This document shows positions 1-12,114 of a stretch of 64,000 nucleotides of DNA, in pieces. The notes below the pieces were generated by a model that was not told the origin of the DNA, did no database searches, and saw only the letters and a program-made list of their open reading frames with translations. The position numbers and the translations under genes were made by a program. Positions within the stretch are counted from its first letter, which is position 1, and each line of letters begins with the position of its first letter. Source of the DNA: Runella defluvii (GTDB lineage: Bacteria; Bacteroidota; Bacteroidia; Cytophagales; Spirosomataceae); the NCBI RefSeq assembly GCF_014195535.1, contig NZ_JACIBY010000015.1, positions 78,425-142,424 on the forward strand. Reading direction: 5' to 3'.

Positions 1-2627
1 GCCGTGTTCGTACGGTAGGTGAGCAATTATGGGCACAATTTGGTGTTGGTTTGGCACGTATGTCTCGTACCATCAAAGAACGTATGAACGTTCGCGATAA
101 CGAAGACTTCAAACCAATCGACTTGATTAATGCACGTACGTTGTCGTCGGTCATCAACTCGTTCTTTGGAACCAACCAGCTTTCGCAGTTCATGGACCAA
201 ACAAACCCACTGGCTGAAATCACGCACAAGCGTCGTATGTCAGCACTAGGGCCAGGTGGTTTGAGCCGCGAGCGGGCAGGTTTCGAGGTTCGTGACGTTC
301 ACTATACGCACTACGGACGTCTTTGTACGATTGAAACTCCTGAAGGACCAAACATCGGTTTGATTTCTTCGCTTTGCGTTTATGCAAAAACCAACAGCAT
401 GGGCTTCATCGAAACACCTTACCGCGTTATTAATGATGGTAAGTTGTCGAATGAACTTGTGTATTTGACCGCAGAAGAAGAAGATTCTAAATACATTGCC
501 CAAGCCAACGCGTCGGTGGATGATAACGGAACCTTCTTGGTTGATAAAATCAAGACACGTTTTGAAGGTGACTTCCCAATGGTAGAGCCTGCGCAGGTGT
601 CTTTGATGGATATTGCAGCAAACCAGATTGTATCGGTAGCGGCTTCGATGATTCCATTCTTGGAGCACGATGACGCCAACCGTGCCTTGATGGGTTCAAA
701 CATGCAACGTCAGGCGGTGCCATTGCTCCGCCCACAGGCGCCAATTGTAGGGACAGGTTTGGAAGGCCGCGTAGCTCGCGACTCACGTGCTTTGGTGGTA
801 GCCGAAGGCAACGGGGTAGTTGAGTTTGTGGATGCAACCAAAATTGTTATTCGTTACGAACGTTCGTACGAGCAGCGTTTGGTAAGCTTCGATAGCGACA
901 TCGTAACGTATGACTTGATTAAGTTCCGTCGTACTAACCAAGATACTTGTATCAACCTTAAACCGATGGTTTTGAAAGGCCAACCGGTAGAGAAAGGTCA
1001 AATCTTGAGCGAAGGATACGCGACTGAAGGGGGTGAATTGGCACTTGGACGTAACCTCCTCGTGGCCTTCATGCCTTGGCAAGGGTATAACTTTGAGGAT
1101 GCGATTGTAATTTCTGAGCGTGTAGTACGCGAAGATATTTTTACTTCGATTCACATCGAAGAGTACGACCTTGAAGTACGTGATACAAAACGCGGTGAGG
1201 AAGAATTGACAGCGGAAATTCCGAACGTAAGTGAGGAAGCTGTTAAAAACCTCGACGAAAACGGTATCGTTCGCGTAGGAACGGAAGTAAAAGAAGGAGA
1301 TATTTTGATTGGAAAGATTACGCCAAAAGGAGAATCTGATCCAACACCAGAAGAAAAACTCCTCCGTGCCATCTTTGGAGATAAAGCAGGCGATGTGAAG
1401 GATGCTTCACGCAAAGCACCTCCGTCGATGAAAGGGGTAGTCGTAGATACCAAACTTTTCTCTCGTCCAGGCCGCGATGAGCGCGTAAAACAAAAAGATG
1501 AGTTGAAAGTGTTGATGAAGAGCTACGGACGCGACTTGAGCAAACTCCGTGAAGTTCTTATCGACAAAATGGCAGAATTGCTTGATGGTAAAACGGGTGC
1601 GGGAGTGAAGCACAAGTTTGGCGAAGAAATCATGAGTAAAGGCGTGAAATTTAGCCGCGTAAACATCATCAACAATATCTTCCCAGATAAAAACCCGTAC
1701 CGTGACGAAGGTGGCTACGTTGTTCCAGAAGAAGTAAACCTTTTGGGTGACTTAATCATCGAAGGCTGGACGGACGACCCAACGACCAACAAGCTGTTGT
1801 TTGAGATGGTGAAAAACTATCAAAAACGCCGCAACGAGATTTCGGGACGTTTCAAACGTGACCGCTTTACGTTGGAAGTTGGAGACGAATTACCTGCGGG
1901 TATCGTGAAATTGGCGAAAGTATATATCGCTAAGAAACGTAAACTCAAAGTGGGTGATAAAATGGCGGGTCGCCACGGTAACAAAGGGGTTGTGGCTAAA
2001 ATCGTTCGCGATGAAGACATGCCTTTCTTGGCCGACGGAACACCAATGGACATCGTATTGAACCCTCTAGGGGTACCTTCGCGTATGAACATCGGTCAGA
2101 TTTACGAAACCATCTTGGCATGGGCAGGTCGTAAATTAGGCCGCAAATACGCAACGCCAATCTTTGATGGTGCTACCGAAGATCAAGTAGTGTCTGAATT
2201 GAATGAAGCAGGTATTCCTGAATTTGGACGTACACCACTTTATGATGGGCAATCGGGTGATAAATTTGACCAAGCAGTTACAGTAGGTATCATGTACATG
2301 CTTAAACTAGGTCACTTGGTGGATGACAAAATGCACGCTCGTTCGATCGGGCCATACTCACTTATTACGCAGCAACCATTGGGTGGTAAGGCACAGTTTG
2401 GTGGACAGCGTTTCGGAGAGATGGAGGTTTGGGCGCTTGAGGCGTTTGGAGCTTCTCACATCCTTCAAGAGATTTTGACAGTGAAGTCCGATGACGTAAT
2501 TGGACGGGCAAAAGCGTACGAGGCAATCGTAAAAGGTGAAAACCTTCCGAAGCCAAATATTCCAGAATCATTCAACGTATTGATTCACGAATTACGCGGT
2601 CTTGCCCTCGAAATTACGATGGACTAA
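1..2627 (+). CDS. rpoB: RNA polymerase beta subunit, C-terminal two thirds (5' end outside window)
   Basis: Beta subunit of core RNA polymerase; with beta' it forms the catalytic cleft. The reading frame is open from base 3, so the gene begins before the window; the first ATG at 60 is internal. The fork-loop/rifampicin region lies near the start ([20 protein letters not shown], about 177-236) and keeps the Asp, His and Ser corresponding to E. coli D516, H526 and S531, with Ala at the E. coli S522 position. Further on come the conserved [10 protein letters not shown] segment, the [12 protein letters not shown] active-site segment and the C-terminal [13 protein letters not shown] clamp segment, and the protein ends normally (LALEITMD). 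rpoC follows 109 bases downstream on the same strand, the usual order. Identification is certain. Confidence 0.99.
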   Translation, partial: RVRTVGEQLWAQFGVGLARMSRTIKERMNVRDNEDFKPIDLINARTLSSVINSFFGTNQLSQFMDQTNPLAEITHKRRMSALGPGGLSRERAGFEVRDVHYTHYGRLCTIETPEGPNIGLISSLCVYAKTNSMGFIETPYRVINDGKLSNELVYLTAEEEDSKYIAQANASVDDNGTFLVDKIKTRFEGDFPMVEPAQVSLMDIAANQIVSVAASMIPFLEHDDANRALMGSNMQRQAVPLLRPQAPIVGTGLEGRVARDSRALVVAEGNGVVEFVDATKIVIRYERSYEQRLVSFDSDIVTYDLIKFRRTNQDTCINLKPMVLKGQPVEKGQILSEGYATEGGELALGRNLLVAFMPWQGYNFEDAIVISERVVREDIFTSIHIEEYDLEVRDTKRGEEELTAEIPNVSEEAVKNLDENGIVRVGTEVKEGDILIGKITPKGESDPTPEEKLLRAIFGDKAGDVKDASRKAPPSMKGVVVDTKLFSRPGRDERVKQKDELKVLMKSYGRDLSKLREVLIDKMAELLDGKTGAGVKHKFGEEIMSKGVKFSRVNIINNIFPDKNPYRDEGGYVVPEEVNLLGDLIIEGWTDDPTTNKLLFEMVKNYQKRRNEISGRFKRDRFTLEVGDELPAGIVKLAKVYIAKKRKLKVGDKMAGRHGNKGVVAKIVRDEDMPFLADGTPMDIVLNPLGVPSRMNIGQIYETILAWAGRKLGRKYATPIFDGATEDQVVSELNEAGIPEFGRTPLYDGQSGDKFDQAVTVGIMYMLKLGHLVDDKMHARSIGPYSLITQQPLGGKAQFGGQRFGEMEVWALEAFGASHILQEILTVKSDDVIGRAKAYEAIVKGENLPKPNIPESFNVLIHELRGLALEITMD

Positions 2628-2632
2628 TCAAT

Positions 2633-2709
2633 GTTTGGGGTTTACTGTTTTGGATTTATGGTTGGTAATACAACGCTAAACTTGAGATAGTAAACTCTAA
2701 ACCCTAAAC
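2633..2709 (+). other. Possible long-range stem between rpoB and rpoC
   Basis: In the rpoB-rpoC spacer, bases 2633-2644 (GTTTGGGGTTTA) can pair with 2698-2709 (TAAACCCTAAAC) over 12 bp with one G-U, enclosing a 53-base loop. There is no U-run after it, so it is not a classical terminator. It could affect mRNA stability or translation of rpoC, or be chance pairing of low-complexity sequence. Confidence 0.25.
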
Positions 2710-2736
2710 AAAAATTTCACACAAATCATATCGAAA

Positions 2737-5700
2737 ATGTCATTCAAGAAAAACAAGAAAATCAATAGTGACTTTTCGCGGATTACCATCAGTTTGGCTT
2801 CGCCAGAGTCTATTCTGGAAAGCTCATACGGTGAAGTAACGCAACCCGAAACCATCAACTATCGGACCTATAAGCCTGAGATGGGTGGACTTTTCTGCGA
2901 GCGTATCTTCGGACCCGTAAAAGACTGGGAATGCCACTGTGGTAAATATAAGCGTATTCGTTATAAGGGCATTATCTGTGACCGTTGTGGGGTGGAAGTA
3001 ACGGAGAAAAAAGTACGTCGTGAACGTATGGGACACATCGAATTGGTGGTGCCTGTTGCTCACATTTGGTACTTCCGTAGCTTACCTAACAAAATTGGTT
3101 ATTTGTTAGGCTTGTCAACCAAGAAATTGGACCAAATCATCTACTACGAACGTTACGTAGTAGTTCAACCAGGTGTGAAAGCAGAAGATGGAGTCAATAA
3201 AATGGACTTCTTGACTGAAGATGAATACTTGGATATTATGGATCGTCTTCCACGTGAGAATCAACTTCTTCCAGATACAGACCCGAACAAATTCATCGCT
3301 AAGATGGGGGCTGAAGGGCTAGAGTTGTTGTTGTCACGTACGCAATTAGACGAACTTTCGTACGAATTGCGCCACAATGCCGCAAACGATACTTCGCAAC
3401 AGCGTAAAGCAGAAGCGTTGAAGCGTTTGAAAGTCGTGGAAGCACTTCGTGACGCAAACACCCGCATCGAAAACCGTCCCGAATGGATGGTGATTCGGAT
3501 GGTGCCAGTGATTCCACCAGAACTTCGTCCGCTTGTACCTTTGGATGGTGGACGTTTTGCTACGTCTGACCTTAACGACCTCTACCGTCGTGTAATCATT
3601 CGTAACAACCGTTTGAAGCGTCTGATTGAAATCAAAGCGCCAGAAGTAATCTTGCGTAACGAAAAACGGATGTTGCAAGAAGCGGTTGACTCGCTATTCG
3701 ACAACAGCCGTAAAGTAAACGCGGTACGTTCGGAAGGTAACCGTGCCTTGAAATCACTTTCAGATATGTTGAAAGGAAAGCAAGGTCGTTTCCGTCAGAA
3801 CTTGCTTGGTAAGCGGGTTGACTACTCAGGTCGTTCGGTAATTGTGGTAGGTCCAGAGCTCAAACTTCACGAGTGTGGTCTTCCCAAAGACATGGCGGCA
3901 GAGTTGTTTAAGCCGTTTATTATTCGCAAGCTGATTGAGCGTGGTATTGTTAAGACGGTAAAATCGGCAAAGAAAATCGTTGACCGCAAAGACCCCGTTG
4001 TTTGGGACATCTTGGAAAACGTATTGAAAGGCCACCCTGTATTGCTTAACCGTGCTCCTACCCTTCACCGTTTGGGTATCCAAGCCTTCCAACCTAAGTT
4101 GATTGAAGGAAAAGCGATTCAGTTGCACCCATTGGTATGTACGGCCTTCAACGCCGACTTTGACGGTGACCAGATGGCGGTACACGTACCACTAGGTCAA
4201 GAGGCTATTTTGGAAGCATCGTTGTTGATGTTGTCGTCGCACAACATCTTGAACCCTGCCAACGGAGCGCCAATTACCGTACCTTCACAAGACATGGTAT
4301 TGGGTCTTTATTACGTAACAAAAGGACGTAAATCGACCCCTGAAGTGCCTATCGCTGGAGAAGGAATGACATTCTACGGTGCTGAAGAAGTAATCATCGC
4401 CCTCAACGAAGGAAAAGTGTCTAAACATGCGCACATCAAGTGCCGTGTGACAGTTCGTAACGAGGATGGTTCGCTTGAGAAAAAATTGATTGAAACGGTT
4501 GCAGGACGTCTATTGTTCAACCAGTGCGTTCCTGAATCCGTAGGATATATCAATGAATTGTTGACGAAAAAGAAACTTCAACAAATCATTGGGCACGTCT
4601 TCAAGATTGCGGGTAATGCACGTTGTGCGCAATTCTTGGACGACATCAAGCAACTTGGTTTCCAAACAGCCTTCAAAGGTGGTTTGTCAATCGGTTTGGG
4701 AGATATTAAAATCCCAGATGTGAAATGGCAACTCATCGAAGGTGCAAAAGAAGAAGTTCAAGGTGTGATGGACAACTTCATGATGGGTCTTATCACCGAA
4801 AACGAGCGTTATAACCAAATCATCGACGTTTGGACACGTACCAACACGAAATTGGCCAATACGCTTTTGACCCAATTGGAGAACGACCAACAAGGCTTTA
4901 ACTCCGTTTATATGATGATGCACTCGGGAGCCCGTGGTTCTCGCGAGCAGGTACGTCAGTTGGGAGGTATGCGTGGTTTGATGGCGAAACCTCAGAAAAA
5001 CCTTGCTGGGGGCGTTGGAGAAATCATCGAAAACCCAATCCTTTCAAACTTTAAGGAAGGTCTCGACGTACTTGAGTACTTTATCTCTACCCACGGTGCG
5101 CGTAAAGGTTTGGCCGATACGGCCTTGAAAACAGCCGATGCGGGTTACTTGACACGTCGTTTGCACGATGTAGCTCAGGACGTGGTTGTGAACGAGGTTG
5201 ACTGTGGTACATTGCGCGGTATCGAGATTTCGGCATTGAAAGACAACGAGGACATCGTTGAGCCATTGTCTGAACGTATCTTGGGACGGGTTTCTGTACA
5301 CGATGTACTTGACCCACTTTCGGGTGAGTTAATTTTGTCATCAGGCCAAGAAATCACCGAAGAAATCGCGGCTCGTATCGACGAAACGAGCATCGAAACC
5401 GTAGAAATCCGCTCAGTATTGACTTGCGAAACCCGCAGTGGGGTTTGTTCAAAATGCTACGGACGTAACTTGGCGTCGGGGCGCATGGCCGAAATCGGTG
5501 AGTCGGTGGGGGTTATTGCCTCACAGTCAATCGGTGAGCCAGGTACGCAGCTGACACTTCGTACGTTCCACGTTGGGGGTACTGCGCAAAACATCGCCGT
5601 AGAAGCCAACATCAGAGCGAAATTTGAAGGTAAGATTGAGTTTGAAGATATGCGTACCGTAGAGTCAACGGATGCGGAAGGAAATCCAGTAACGATTGTA

Positions 5701-7068
5701 ATGGGTCGTTCGGGTGAAATTCGCATCGTCAGCGAGTCAAACGGACAGGTATTGATTGGTAATAACGTTCCTTACGGAGCGACATTGCTTGTGAAAGAAG
5801 GTGAGCGCGTTACCAAAGGCCACGAACTTTGTAACTGGGATCCTTACAACGCCGTAATCTTGTCAGAATTTAACGGTTCTGCTCAATACGAATCAATCGA
5901 AGAAGGTATCACTTTCCGCGAAGAAATCGACGAACAATCGGGCTTCCAAGAAATGGTAATCATCGAAACACGTGACCGTACCAAAAACCCAGGTATCTTG
6001 GTAAAAGGTAAGAGCCCACTCTTGACCGACGCCGATGAGAAGATTTACAACTTGCCTGTAGGTGCGCGTTTGGTAATCAAAGATGGTTCAAATGTAAAAG
6101 CAGGTCAGCCTTTGGCGAAATTGCCACGTACACTCGGTAAAACGCGTGACATTACGGGTGGTTTGCCACGGGTAACGGAATTGTTTGAAGCACGTAACCC
6201 ATCAAACCCAGCGGTAGTTTCTGAAATCGACGGGGTGGTTATCTACGGAATTGTAAAACGTGGTAACCGCGAAATCAATATCGAGTCGAAAGACGGTACA
6301 CGTAAGAAATACCTTGTGCCTTTGTCGAAACACATCTTGGTGCAAGATGGTGACTACGTGAAAGCGGGTGAACCACTTTCTGATGGTGCCATTACGCCAA
6401 GCGACATCTTGTCGATCAAAGGCCCAACGGCGGTACAAGAATACTTGGTAAACGAAATTCAGGAAGTTTACCGTCTCCAAGGGGTGAAAATCAACGATAA
6501 GCACATTGAGTGTATTGTACGCCAAATGATGCAGAAAGTTGAAATCATGGAAGCTGGAGATACCAACTTCTTGGAAATGCAACCCGTAGATAAGTGGACG
6601 TTCCGCGAAGAAAACGACCGTGTACTTGACATGAAAGTGGTAGAGGATTCGGGTGATTCTGAAAACGTGAAGCCAGGGATGTTGATTTCGGCGCGCCGTT
6701 TGCGTGACGAAAACTCTACCCTCAAGCGTCGGGATCAGCGTTTGGTAGTGGCACGCGATGCCAAAGCAGCCGTTGCACAACCAACCTTGATGGGTATTAC
6801 GCAGGCGTCGTTGGGTACCGAAAGCTTTATCTCAGCCGCGTCTTTCCAAGAGACGACCAAAGTGTTGAGCGAAGCGGCGGTACGCGGAAAACGCGATACG
6901 CTCGATGGCTTGAAAGAAAACGTAATTGTAGGTCACCTTATTCCAGCAGGAACGGGTGTACGTCGCTACCAGAAAAACATCATTGGTTCGAAAGAAGAAC
7001 TCGAAACCGTGACTGAATCACGTGAGCGTAGCAGCTCGCGTCGTAGCAAACGTGAATTAGCAAACTAA
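2737..7068 (+). CDS. rpoC: RNA polymerase beta' subunit
   Basis: Complete beta' subunit, 1443 residues, the usual size for Bacteroidota. It begins with ATG at 2737 ([20 protein letters not shown]). The N-terminal zinc site is Cys66, Cys68, Cys81, Cys84. The catalytic Mg-binding motif [12 protein letters not shown] puts the three aspartates at 474, 476 and 478. The second zinc site is Cys823 with Cys897, Cys904 and Cys907 ([11 protein letters not shown]). The trigger loop/bridge region ([20 protein letters not shown]) is intact and the C-terminus ends in a basic Ser/Arg tail. Transcribed with rpoB and closed by the terminator at 7095-7131. Confidence 0.99.
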   Translation: MSFKKNKKINSDFSRITISLASPESILESSYGEVTQPETINYRTYKPEMGGLFCERIFGPVKDWECHCGKYKRIRYKGIICDRCGVEVTEKKVRRERMGHIELVVPVAHIWYFRSLPNKIGYLLGLSTKKLDQIIYYERYVVVQPGVKAEDGVNKMDFLTEDEYLDIMDRLPRENQLLPDTDPNKFIAKMGAEGLELLLSRTQLDELSYELRHNAANDTSQQRKAEALKRLKVVEALRDANTRIENRPEWMVIRMVPVIPPELRPLVPLDGGRFATSDLNDLYRRVIIRNNRLKRLIEIKAPEVILRNEKRMLQEAVDSLFDNSRKVNAVRSEGNRALKSLSDMLKGKQGRFRQNLLGKRVDYSGRSVIVVGPELKLHECGLPKDMAAELFKPFIIRKLIERGIVKTVKSAKKIVDRKDPVVWDILENVLKGHPVLLNRAPTLHRLGIQAFQPKLIEGKAIQLHPLVCTAFNADFDGDQMAVHVPLGQEAILEASLLMLSSHNILNPANGAPITVPSQDMVLGLYYVTKGRKSTPEVPIAGEGMTFYGAEEVIIALNEGKVSKHAHIKCRVTVRNEDGSLEKKLIETVAGRLLFNQCVPESVGYINELLTKKKLQQIIGHVFKIAGNARCAQFLDDIKQLGFQTAFKGGLSIGLGDIKIPDVKWQLIEGAKEEVQGVMDNFMMGLITENERYNQIIDVWTRTNTKLANTLLTQLENDQQGFNSVYMMMHSGARGSREQVRQLGGMRGLMAKPQKNLAGGVGEIIENPILSNFKEGLDVLEYFISTHGARKGLADTALKTADAGYLTRRLHDVAQDVVVNEVDCGTLRGIEISALKDNEDIVEPLSERILGRVSVHDVLDPLSGELILSSGQEITEEIAARIDETSIETVEIRSVLTCETRSGVCSKCYGRNLASGRMAEIGESVGVIASQSIGEPGTQLTLRTFHVGGTAQNIAVEANIRAKFEGKIEFEDMRTVESTDAEGNPVTIVMGRSGEIRIVSESNGQVLIGNNVPYGATLLVKEGERVTKGHELCNWDPYNAVILSEFNGSAQYESIEEGITFREEIDEQSGFQEMVIIETRDRTKNPGILVKGKSPLLTDADEKIYNLPVGARLVIKDGSNVKAGQPLAKLPRTLGKTRDITGGLPRVTELFEARNPSNPAVVSEIDGVVIYGIVKRGNREINIESKDGTRKKYLVPLSKHILVQDGDYVKAGEPLSDGAITPSDILSIKGPTAVQEYLVNEIQEVYRLQGVKINDKHIECIVRQMMQKVEIMEAGDTNFLEMQPVDKWTFREENDRVLDMKVVEDSGDSENVKPGMLISARRLRDENSTLKRRDQRLVVARDAKAAVAQPTLMGITQASLGTESFISAASFQETTKVLSEAAVRGKRDTLDGLKENVIVGHLIPAGTGVRRYQKNIIGSKEELETVTESRERSSSRRSKRELAN

Positions 7069-7094
7069 CAGGTTTCCCCGTGAGTTTATAGAAG

Positions 7095-7131
7095 AAAACG
7101 CCCCGACTTCGGTTGGGGCGTTTTTGTTTTT
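7095..7131 (+). terminator. Rho-independent terminator of the rpoBC operon
   Basis: A 13-bp stem (7095-7107 with 7112-7124, one G-T pair) is capped by a C(TTCG)G tetraloop at 7108-7111 and runs into TTTTTGTTTTT. It lies 26 bases after the rpoC stop codon. Confidence 0.95.
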
Positions 7132-7206
7132 GGCCGCTTACACACTAATTTTTCGATTGCTGCCGTTTTTTAGTTCCTTTGTTCCCCAAACGACGATTAT
7201 TTACGT

Positions 7207-9516
7207 ATGAAGAAATTACTTTTTGTTTTCTCCCTCGCTTTCATTTGTTGTACCTCTCTTTATGCCCAAGACAATAGCTACAACTTGGTGCCTTTTCCTG
7301 CGCAGTTCAACGGCGGCGACGGGCAGTTTGTGGTGAATGGGCAGACCAAAATCATTGTCACTGCCAAAGATGCCTTACTGAAACCCATTGCGCAATCGTT
7401 GGCCAGTGCGCTTAAAACAGCCTCTAAATTGAATTTGGTGGTTGCGCCCGCCGCTCCCCCGACGGCGACCAACACCATTTTTATTCGTCTGAACAAAGCC
7501 TTGGGCTTAGGAAACGAAGGGTACAAATTGGTGGTAGGGAAAGAACGCGTGATTCTGGAATCGGCGACGCCACAAGGGGCTTTTTACGGTTTACAAACTA
7601 TCCTTCAACTGTTACCCACGGCGGTTTTTAGCCCTATGCCCGTCGAAAATGTCGCGTGGACAATGCCTGTTTGCCAAATTCAAGACAAACCCCGCTTTGT
7701 CCACCGAGGATTGATGCTCGACGTAGCGCGTCATTTTATGCCTGCTTCGTTTGTCAAAAAATACATCGACCTACTAGCCCTGCACAAAATGAACGTATTG
7801 CACTGGCATTTGACCGATGACCAAGGCTGGCGCATTGAGATAAAGAAGTACCCCAAACTCACACAAGTGGGCTCAAAACGCAAGGAAACGCTTGTGGGGC
7901 ACTACTCAGAAAATTACCCTCAGAAATACGACGGAAAAGAGTATGGTGGGTTTTATACCCAAGCCGAAATCAAAGACATCGTGAAGTACGCTCAGTCGAA
8001 ATACGTCACGATTATCCCCGAAATCGAACTGCCAGGGCACGCAACGGCGGCGTTGGCGGCTTATCCAGAGTTAGGCTGTGAGCCTTCAAAAAACTACCAA
8101 GTGGGCACCAAATGGGGCGTGATGTACGACGTGTTTTGCCCCACAGAAAAAACCTTTACCTTTTTGCAGGATGTGTTGACGGAAGTAATGGCGCTTTTCC
8201 CCAGTAAATACGTACACATTGGCGGTGACGAATGCCCGAAAGACGCGTGGAAGAAGAGTACGTTTTGCCAAGAATTGATTAAAAAACAAGGCTTGAAAGA
8301 CGAACACGAGCTGCAAAGTTACTTCATAAAGCGCATTGAGAAGTTTGTCAACTCCAAAGGGAAAAGCATTATTGGTTGGGATGAGATTTTGGAAGGTGGC
8401 GTTGCTCCCAACGCGACTGTTATGAGCTGGAGAGGTACGTCAGGAGGCATCGAAGCGGCTAAACAGAAGCACAATGTCATCATGACGCCGACGACCTACT
8501 ATTACCTCGATTATTACCAAGGTAATCCTGCCAAAGAACCGTTGGCGATTGGTGGGTATTTGCCCATCGAAAAAGTATATGGCTACGACCCCGCCGACGG
8601 CTTTGACGAGGCGTCTAAAAAATACATTTTGGGCGTACAAGGAAACCTTTGGACAGAATATGTGCCAACACCCGAACAAGTAGAATACATGACGTTTCCT
8701 CGGGCTACGGCCATTGCGGAATCGGCTTGGATGCCTTCGGGCGTCAAAAACTTTGAGGATTTTGCGATGCGTTTGAAAGAACATTTAAAACGGTTGGATT
8801 ACCTCAAAGTCAATTATTCAAAACGTATTTTGGACATTCGGGCGGTGACGCAGTTCAACAACCAAGGGCAGTTGCAGGTGCGTTTGGATAAATTAGACTC
8901 AGATAGTAAAACCTACTACACTACCGACGGCAAGCAGCCTACGACCAGCTCGACGGAATACACCATGCCGATTACGTTGGACAAAATCACGACCATCAAG
9001 GCCATTACGACCGCTGGCGCTACTTTTGAGGAAAAATTCTTCGTGCATCGCGCCAAAGGAAAACCCTACAAATACGCCAATGCTCCTGACGATTGGGCTG
9101 ACCCTGATAAAAAGAAATTGACTGACGGGCAAGTAGCTCAAAGCCCTCAAAATAGTGCGGAATGGGTACAGATTTCGGGCAAAGATTTGGAAATTACGAT
9201 TGATTTGGGCGAGGTAAAACCCGTGACCAAAGTGTCGGCCAATTTCTTGAAACTGATTTTGTACAATATCTTCCCGCCAACTTCGGTAGAAATTGGCCTC
9301 TCGCGCGACGGCGAAAGTTTCAAAGAAGCCTTGGCGCAACCTGTGACGTACCAACTAGAAGGTGGATGGCAAATTTTACCCGTTGTGGCCGACTTTAAAA
9401 CTGCGCGGGCGCGTTACATTCGGGTTCGGGCTAAAAATGCAGGAAATGCCCCCGCAGGTCATCCAGAAGCAGGTCGTCCGACCACGATTTCAATGGATGA
9501 AGTGGTGGTAGATTGA
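7207..9516 (+). CDS. Secreted beta-N-acetylhexosaminidase, glycoside hydrolase family 20
   Basis: Exo-enzyme that removes terminal N-acetylhexosamine from chitin- or glycan-derived oligosaccharides, acting in the periplasm or outside. 769 residues. Signal peptide MKKLLFVFSLAFICCTSLYAQ; GH20b N-terminal domain about 25-150; TIM-barrel catalytic domain about 155-510 with LMLDVARHFMP, HWHLTDDQGWR and HIGGDECP, which places the catalytic Asp341-Glu342 pair; a chitobiase-type C-terminal module about 560-630 (TYYTTDGKQPT); and an F5/8 type C (discoidin-like) carbohydrate-binding module about 635-769. The residues for substrate-assisted catalysis are present, so it is probably active. It stands alone between terminators; the next gene downstream is an outer-membrane receptor. 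Confidence 0.93.
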   Translation: MKKLLFVFSLAFICCTSLYAQDNSYNLVPFPAQFNGGDGQFVVNGQTKIIVTAKDALLKPIAQSLASALKTASKLNLVVAPAAPPTATNTIFIRLNKALGLGNEGYKLVVGKERVILESATPQGAFYGLQTILQLLPTAVFSPMPVENVAWTMPVCQIQDKPRFVHRGLMLDVARHFMPASFVKKYIDLLALHKMNVLHWHLTDDQGWRIEIKKYPKLTQVGSKRKETLVGHYSENYPQKYDGKEYGGFYTQAEIKDIVKYAQSKYVTIIPEIELPGHATAALAAYPELGCEPSKNYQVGTKWGVMYDVFCPTEKTFTFLQDVLTEVMALFPSKYVHIGGDECPKDAWKKSTFCQELIKKQGLKDEHELQSYFIKRIEKFVNSKGKSIIGWDEILEGGVAPNATVMSWRGTSGGIEAAKQKHNVIMTPTTYYYLDYYQGNPAKEPLAIGGYLPIEKVYGYDPADGFDEASKKYILGVQGNLWTEYVPTPEQVEYMTFPRATAIAESAWMPSGVKNFEDFAMRLKEHLKRLDYLKVNYSKRILDIRAVTQFNNQGQLQVRLDKLDSDSKTYYTTDGKQPTTSSTEYTMPITLDKITTIKAITTAGATFEEKFFVHRAKGKPYKYANAPDDWADPDKKKLTDGQVAQSPQNSAEWVQISGKDLEITIDLGEVKPVTKVSANFLKLILYNIFPPTSVEIGLSRDGESFKEALAQPVTYQLEGGWQILPVVADFKTARARYIRVRAKNAGNAPAGHPEAGRPTTISMDEVVVD

Positions 9517-9540
9517 TAAAATAAGCTATTAGACATACCC

Positions 9541-9578
9541 AACAAGAAAGGCGCTGTACCCACAGCGCCTTTCTTGTT
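9541..9578 (+). terminator. Strong hairpin terminator after the hexosaminidase
   Basis: Perfect 17-bp inverted repeat (9541-9557 and 9562-9578) around a 4-base loop, with a GC-rich core and an A-rich left / T-rich right arm, 24 bases after the stop codon. The rest of the 9517-9751 spacer holds AT-rich sequence in which I could not identify a convincing promoter. Confidence 0.85.
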
Positions 9579-9751
9579 GGTGGGAGTATTCTTCCCGTTC
9601 ACGCCACTTTTTTGGCACTTTGTCCCAATTTAGTCTTATTTTTTTAAACAAAAACGTAGGTTTACCTCGTTTTTATAACGAAAAAGTACAAATGTAAACT
9701 TCTTCTTTTATCCATTAACAAGTAACGGTGGCTTGCCACTTATTGTCAGCT

Positions 9752-12109
9752 ATGAAACATATCTTTAGTATTTTGCTGTGGCTTGGGATGGCCACGTGGG
9801 CGTACAGCCAAGAAAAACGAACGATTAGCGGGTACATCAAAGATGCCTCCAATGGCGAAAGTCTGATTGGGGTATCGGTGTATGTTCGGGAAATAGGGAA
9901 CGGAACCGTGACCAACGACTACGGCTATTATGCCTTGAACCTGCCAACGGGTGTCTCTTACACGCTGGTTTTCAATTACATTGGCTACGAAAAAGTAGAG
10001 AAAAAAGTGACGCTTACTGACGATTTAAAGCTCAGTATCGAACTCAAGGACGAAAGTGTGAAGCTGCAAGAAGTCATTGTCAAAACCACGAAAGAAGACG
10101 AGAATGTCAAGAACATTGAGATGTCGGTCAACAAGGTGGAAATGAAAACCATTCGCCAAATGCCAGCCTTGCTCGGGGAAGTGGATTTGGTGCGAAGCAT
10201 TCAATTGCTCCCTGGAGTGACGAGCGTGGGCGAAGGAGCCAGCGGGTTCAACGTCAGGGGAGGAAATATTGACCAAAACTTAGTCCTGCTCGACGAAGCA
10301 CCTGTCTTCAACGCCTCGCACTTGTTTGGGTTTTTCTCGGTTTTTAACCCCGATGCGGTCAAAGACGTAAAACTCGTTAAAGGTGGGATTCCTGCGCAGT
10401 ACGGCGGCCGTATTTCGTCGATTTTAGACGTGCGTTTGAAAGAAGGAAATGCCAAAAAACGCGAAATCAACGGCGGAATTGGGACGATTTTCTCCCGTTT
10501 GAGCTACGAACAGCCGTTTGCTAAAAGCAAAGGGTCGTTCATTGTGGCAGGGCGTCGTTCGTACATCGACGTATTGGCGAAGCCGTTCTTGAACGGAGAT
10601 TTAAAAAACTCACGTTTTTATTTCTATGACCTTACGGCCAAAGCCAATTACCGCATTGATGACAAAAATACAGTCTTTGCGTCGGGCTACTTCGGGCGCG
10701 ACGTTTTTGGGGCGGACTTTGGTTTTGAGTGGGGAAACCAAACGGCAACGGTTCGCTGGAACCACGTTTTTAACAACAAATTGTTTATGAATGCCACCGC
10801 ATTCTACTCAAATTATGACTATGGTTTAGAATCGGATCGTAACAATAAGAACAAAAGCGGGGATAAATTTAAGTGGAATTCGAGCATTAAGACGTGGAGT
10901 ATGAAGCCCGATTTTACGTACTATCTTACGCCTAACAACACCGTTACTTTCGGCGGACAGTACATCAATTACAGCACCAAACCAGGCACAGCGACGGCGA
11001 TTTCGAGCGGCGAAGAACGAAACATTAGCTTAGACCCACGTTATGCTGACGAGTCGTCTTTGTACATCGGAAATGACCAAAAACTCAACGAATGGCTGTC
11101 GTTTCAGTACGGAATTCGGTATTCGTATTTCCGAAATTTAGGCCCAGGGACGGCTTACGAGTTTTTAGAAGTTGTAAAAGGGGATCGAAAACTCCCCGTT
11201 TCGGAGAAAAAATACGAATCGGGCGTGATAAATACGTATGGCAATTGGGAGCCACGTTTTTCGACTAAAATAGAGGTAAGTCCTTCTACTTCCATCAAGG
11301 CAAGCTATAACCGAACAGCTCAGTACTTGCATCTATTGTCAAACACGGCGGCGAGTTCGCCGTTGGATGTGTGGACGTTGAGTTCAAAAATTATTAAGCC
11401 ACAACTAGCCGACCAAGTGGCATTGGGTTGGTTTCAAAACTTTCAAGAAAACATGTACGAGGCTTCGTTGGAGGTGTATTACAAGAAGCTTCAAAACCAA
11501 ATTGATTACGTAGCCAACTCCGATTTGTTGCTCAATACGTACCTCGAAGGTGACCTGCTTTTTGGTAACGGTCGGGCGTACGGAGCCGAGGTGTATGTGA
11601 AAAAAAATCGTGGCAAGCTGACGGGCTGGGTGAGTTATACCCTTGCGCGTACGGAACGTAAAATAGAAGGCATTAACAATGACAATTGGTTTCCTGCGCG
11701 TTTTGACAAAACCCATAACCTTTCGACGGTGGTATTGTATCAACTCAACGACCGTTTGAGCTTCTCGGCCAATTTTGCTTTCAATACGGGGACTCCTGCG
11801 ACTTTCCCTACCAACCGCTTTGAATGGGGAGGCTGGACGTTGCCGCAAAATGTGGACAACAGCCGCAACGCTGCCCGCATCCCCGCTTACCATCGTCTCG
11901 ATTTAGGTGCGACGCTTAAATCGAAGAAAAAACTCTTTGGCAAAGGCCAAGGCGAGTGGGTACTCAGTGTTTATAACGTCTATAATCGTCGTAATCCGTT
12001 TTCGATGTATGTGCGTCAAAATGAGGATAATAACCTCAAAACCGAAGCCGTTCGCTACGCGGTGATTGGCTCGGTGGTTCCTGCCATTACGTACAACTTT
12101 AAATTTTAA
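9752..12109 (+). CDS. TonB-dependent outer-membrane receptor with carboxypeptidase-regulatory-like N-domain
   Basis: Outer-membrane importer energised by TonB; substrate unknown. 785 residues from the ATG at 9752 (MKHIFSILLWLGMATWAYSQ, a signal peptide); an in-frame GTG eight codons upstream would spoil the signal peptide and is not used here. Order: signal peptide; carboxypeptidase-D-regulatory-like beta-sandwich about 22-100 (ISGYIKDASNGESLIGVSVY); plug domain about 115-230 (FNVRGGNIDQNLVLLDEAPV, GGIPAQYGGRISSILDVR); 22-strand-type barrel to the C-terminal NPFSMYVRQ...AITYNFKF. The five-base gap to the DUF4249 lipoprotein gene shows a two-gene operon, a common pairing in Bacteroidota that is distinct from SusC/SusD. 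Confidence 0.93.
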   Translation: MKHIFSILLWLGMATWAYSQEKRTISGYIKDASNGESLIGVSVYVREIGNGTVTNDYGYYALNLPTGVSYTLVFNYIGYEKVEKKVTLTDDLKLSIELKDESVKLQEVIVKTTKEDENVKNIEMSVNKVEMKTIRQMPALLGEVDLVRSIQLLPGVTSVGEGASGFNVRGGNIDQNLVLLDEAPVFNASHLFGFFSVFNPDAVKDVKLVKGGIPAQYGGRISSILDVRLKEGNAKKREINGGIGTIFSRLSYEQPFAKSKGSFIVAGRRSYIDVLAKPFLNGDLKNSRFYFYDLTAKANYRIDDKNTVFASGYFGRDVFGADFGFEWGNQTATVRWNHVFNNKLFMNATAFYSNYDYGLESDRNNKNKSGDKFKWNSSIKTWSMKPDFTYYLTPNNTVTFGGQYINYSTKPGTATAISSGEERNISLDPRYADESSLYIGNDQKLNEWLSFQYGIRYSYFRNLGPGTAYEFLEVVKGDRKLPVSEKKYESGVINTYGNWEPRFSTKIEVSPSTSIKASYNRTAQYLHLLSNTAASSPLDVWTLSSKIIKPQLADQVALGWFQNFQENMYEASLEVYYKKLQNQIDYVANSDLLLNTYLEGDLLFGNGRAYGAEVYVKKNRGKLTGWVSYTLARTERKIEGINNDNWFPARFDKTHNLSTVVLYQLNDRLSFSANFAFNTGTPATFPTNRFEWGGWTLPQNVDNSRNAARIPAYHRLDLGATLKSKKKLFGKGQGEWVLSVYNVYNRRNPFSMYVRQNEDNNLKTEAVRYAVIGSVVPAITYNFKF

Positions 12110-12114
12110 TCGCT

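Noticed and set aside
6202..6780. 192-codon open frame antisense to rpoC
   Set aside because: A shadow of a highly conserved gene on the other strand; composition and lack of any recognisable domain or start context argue against coding.
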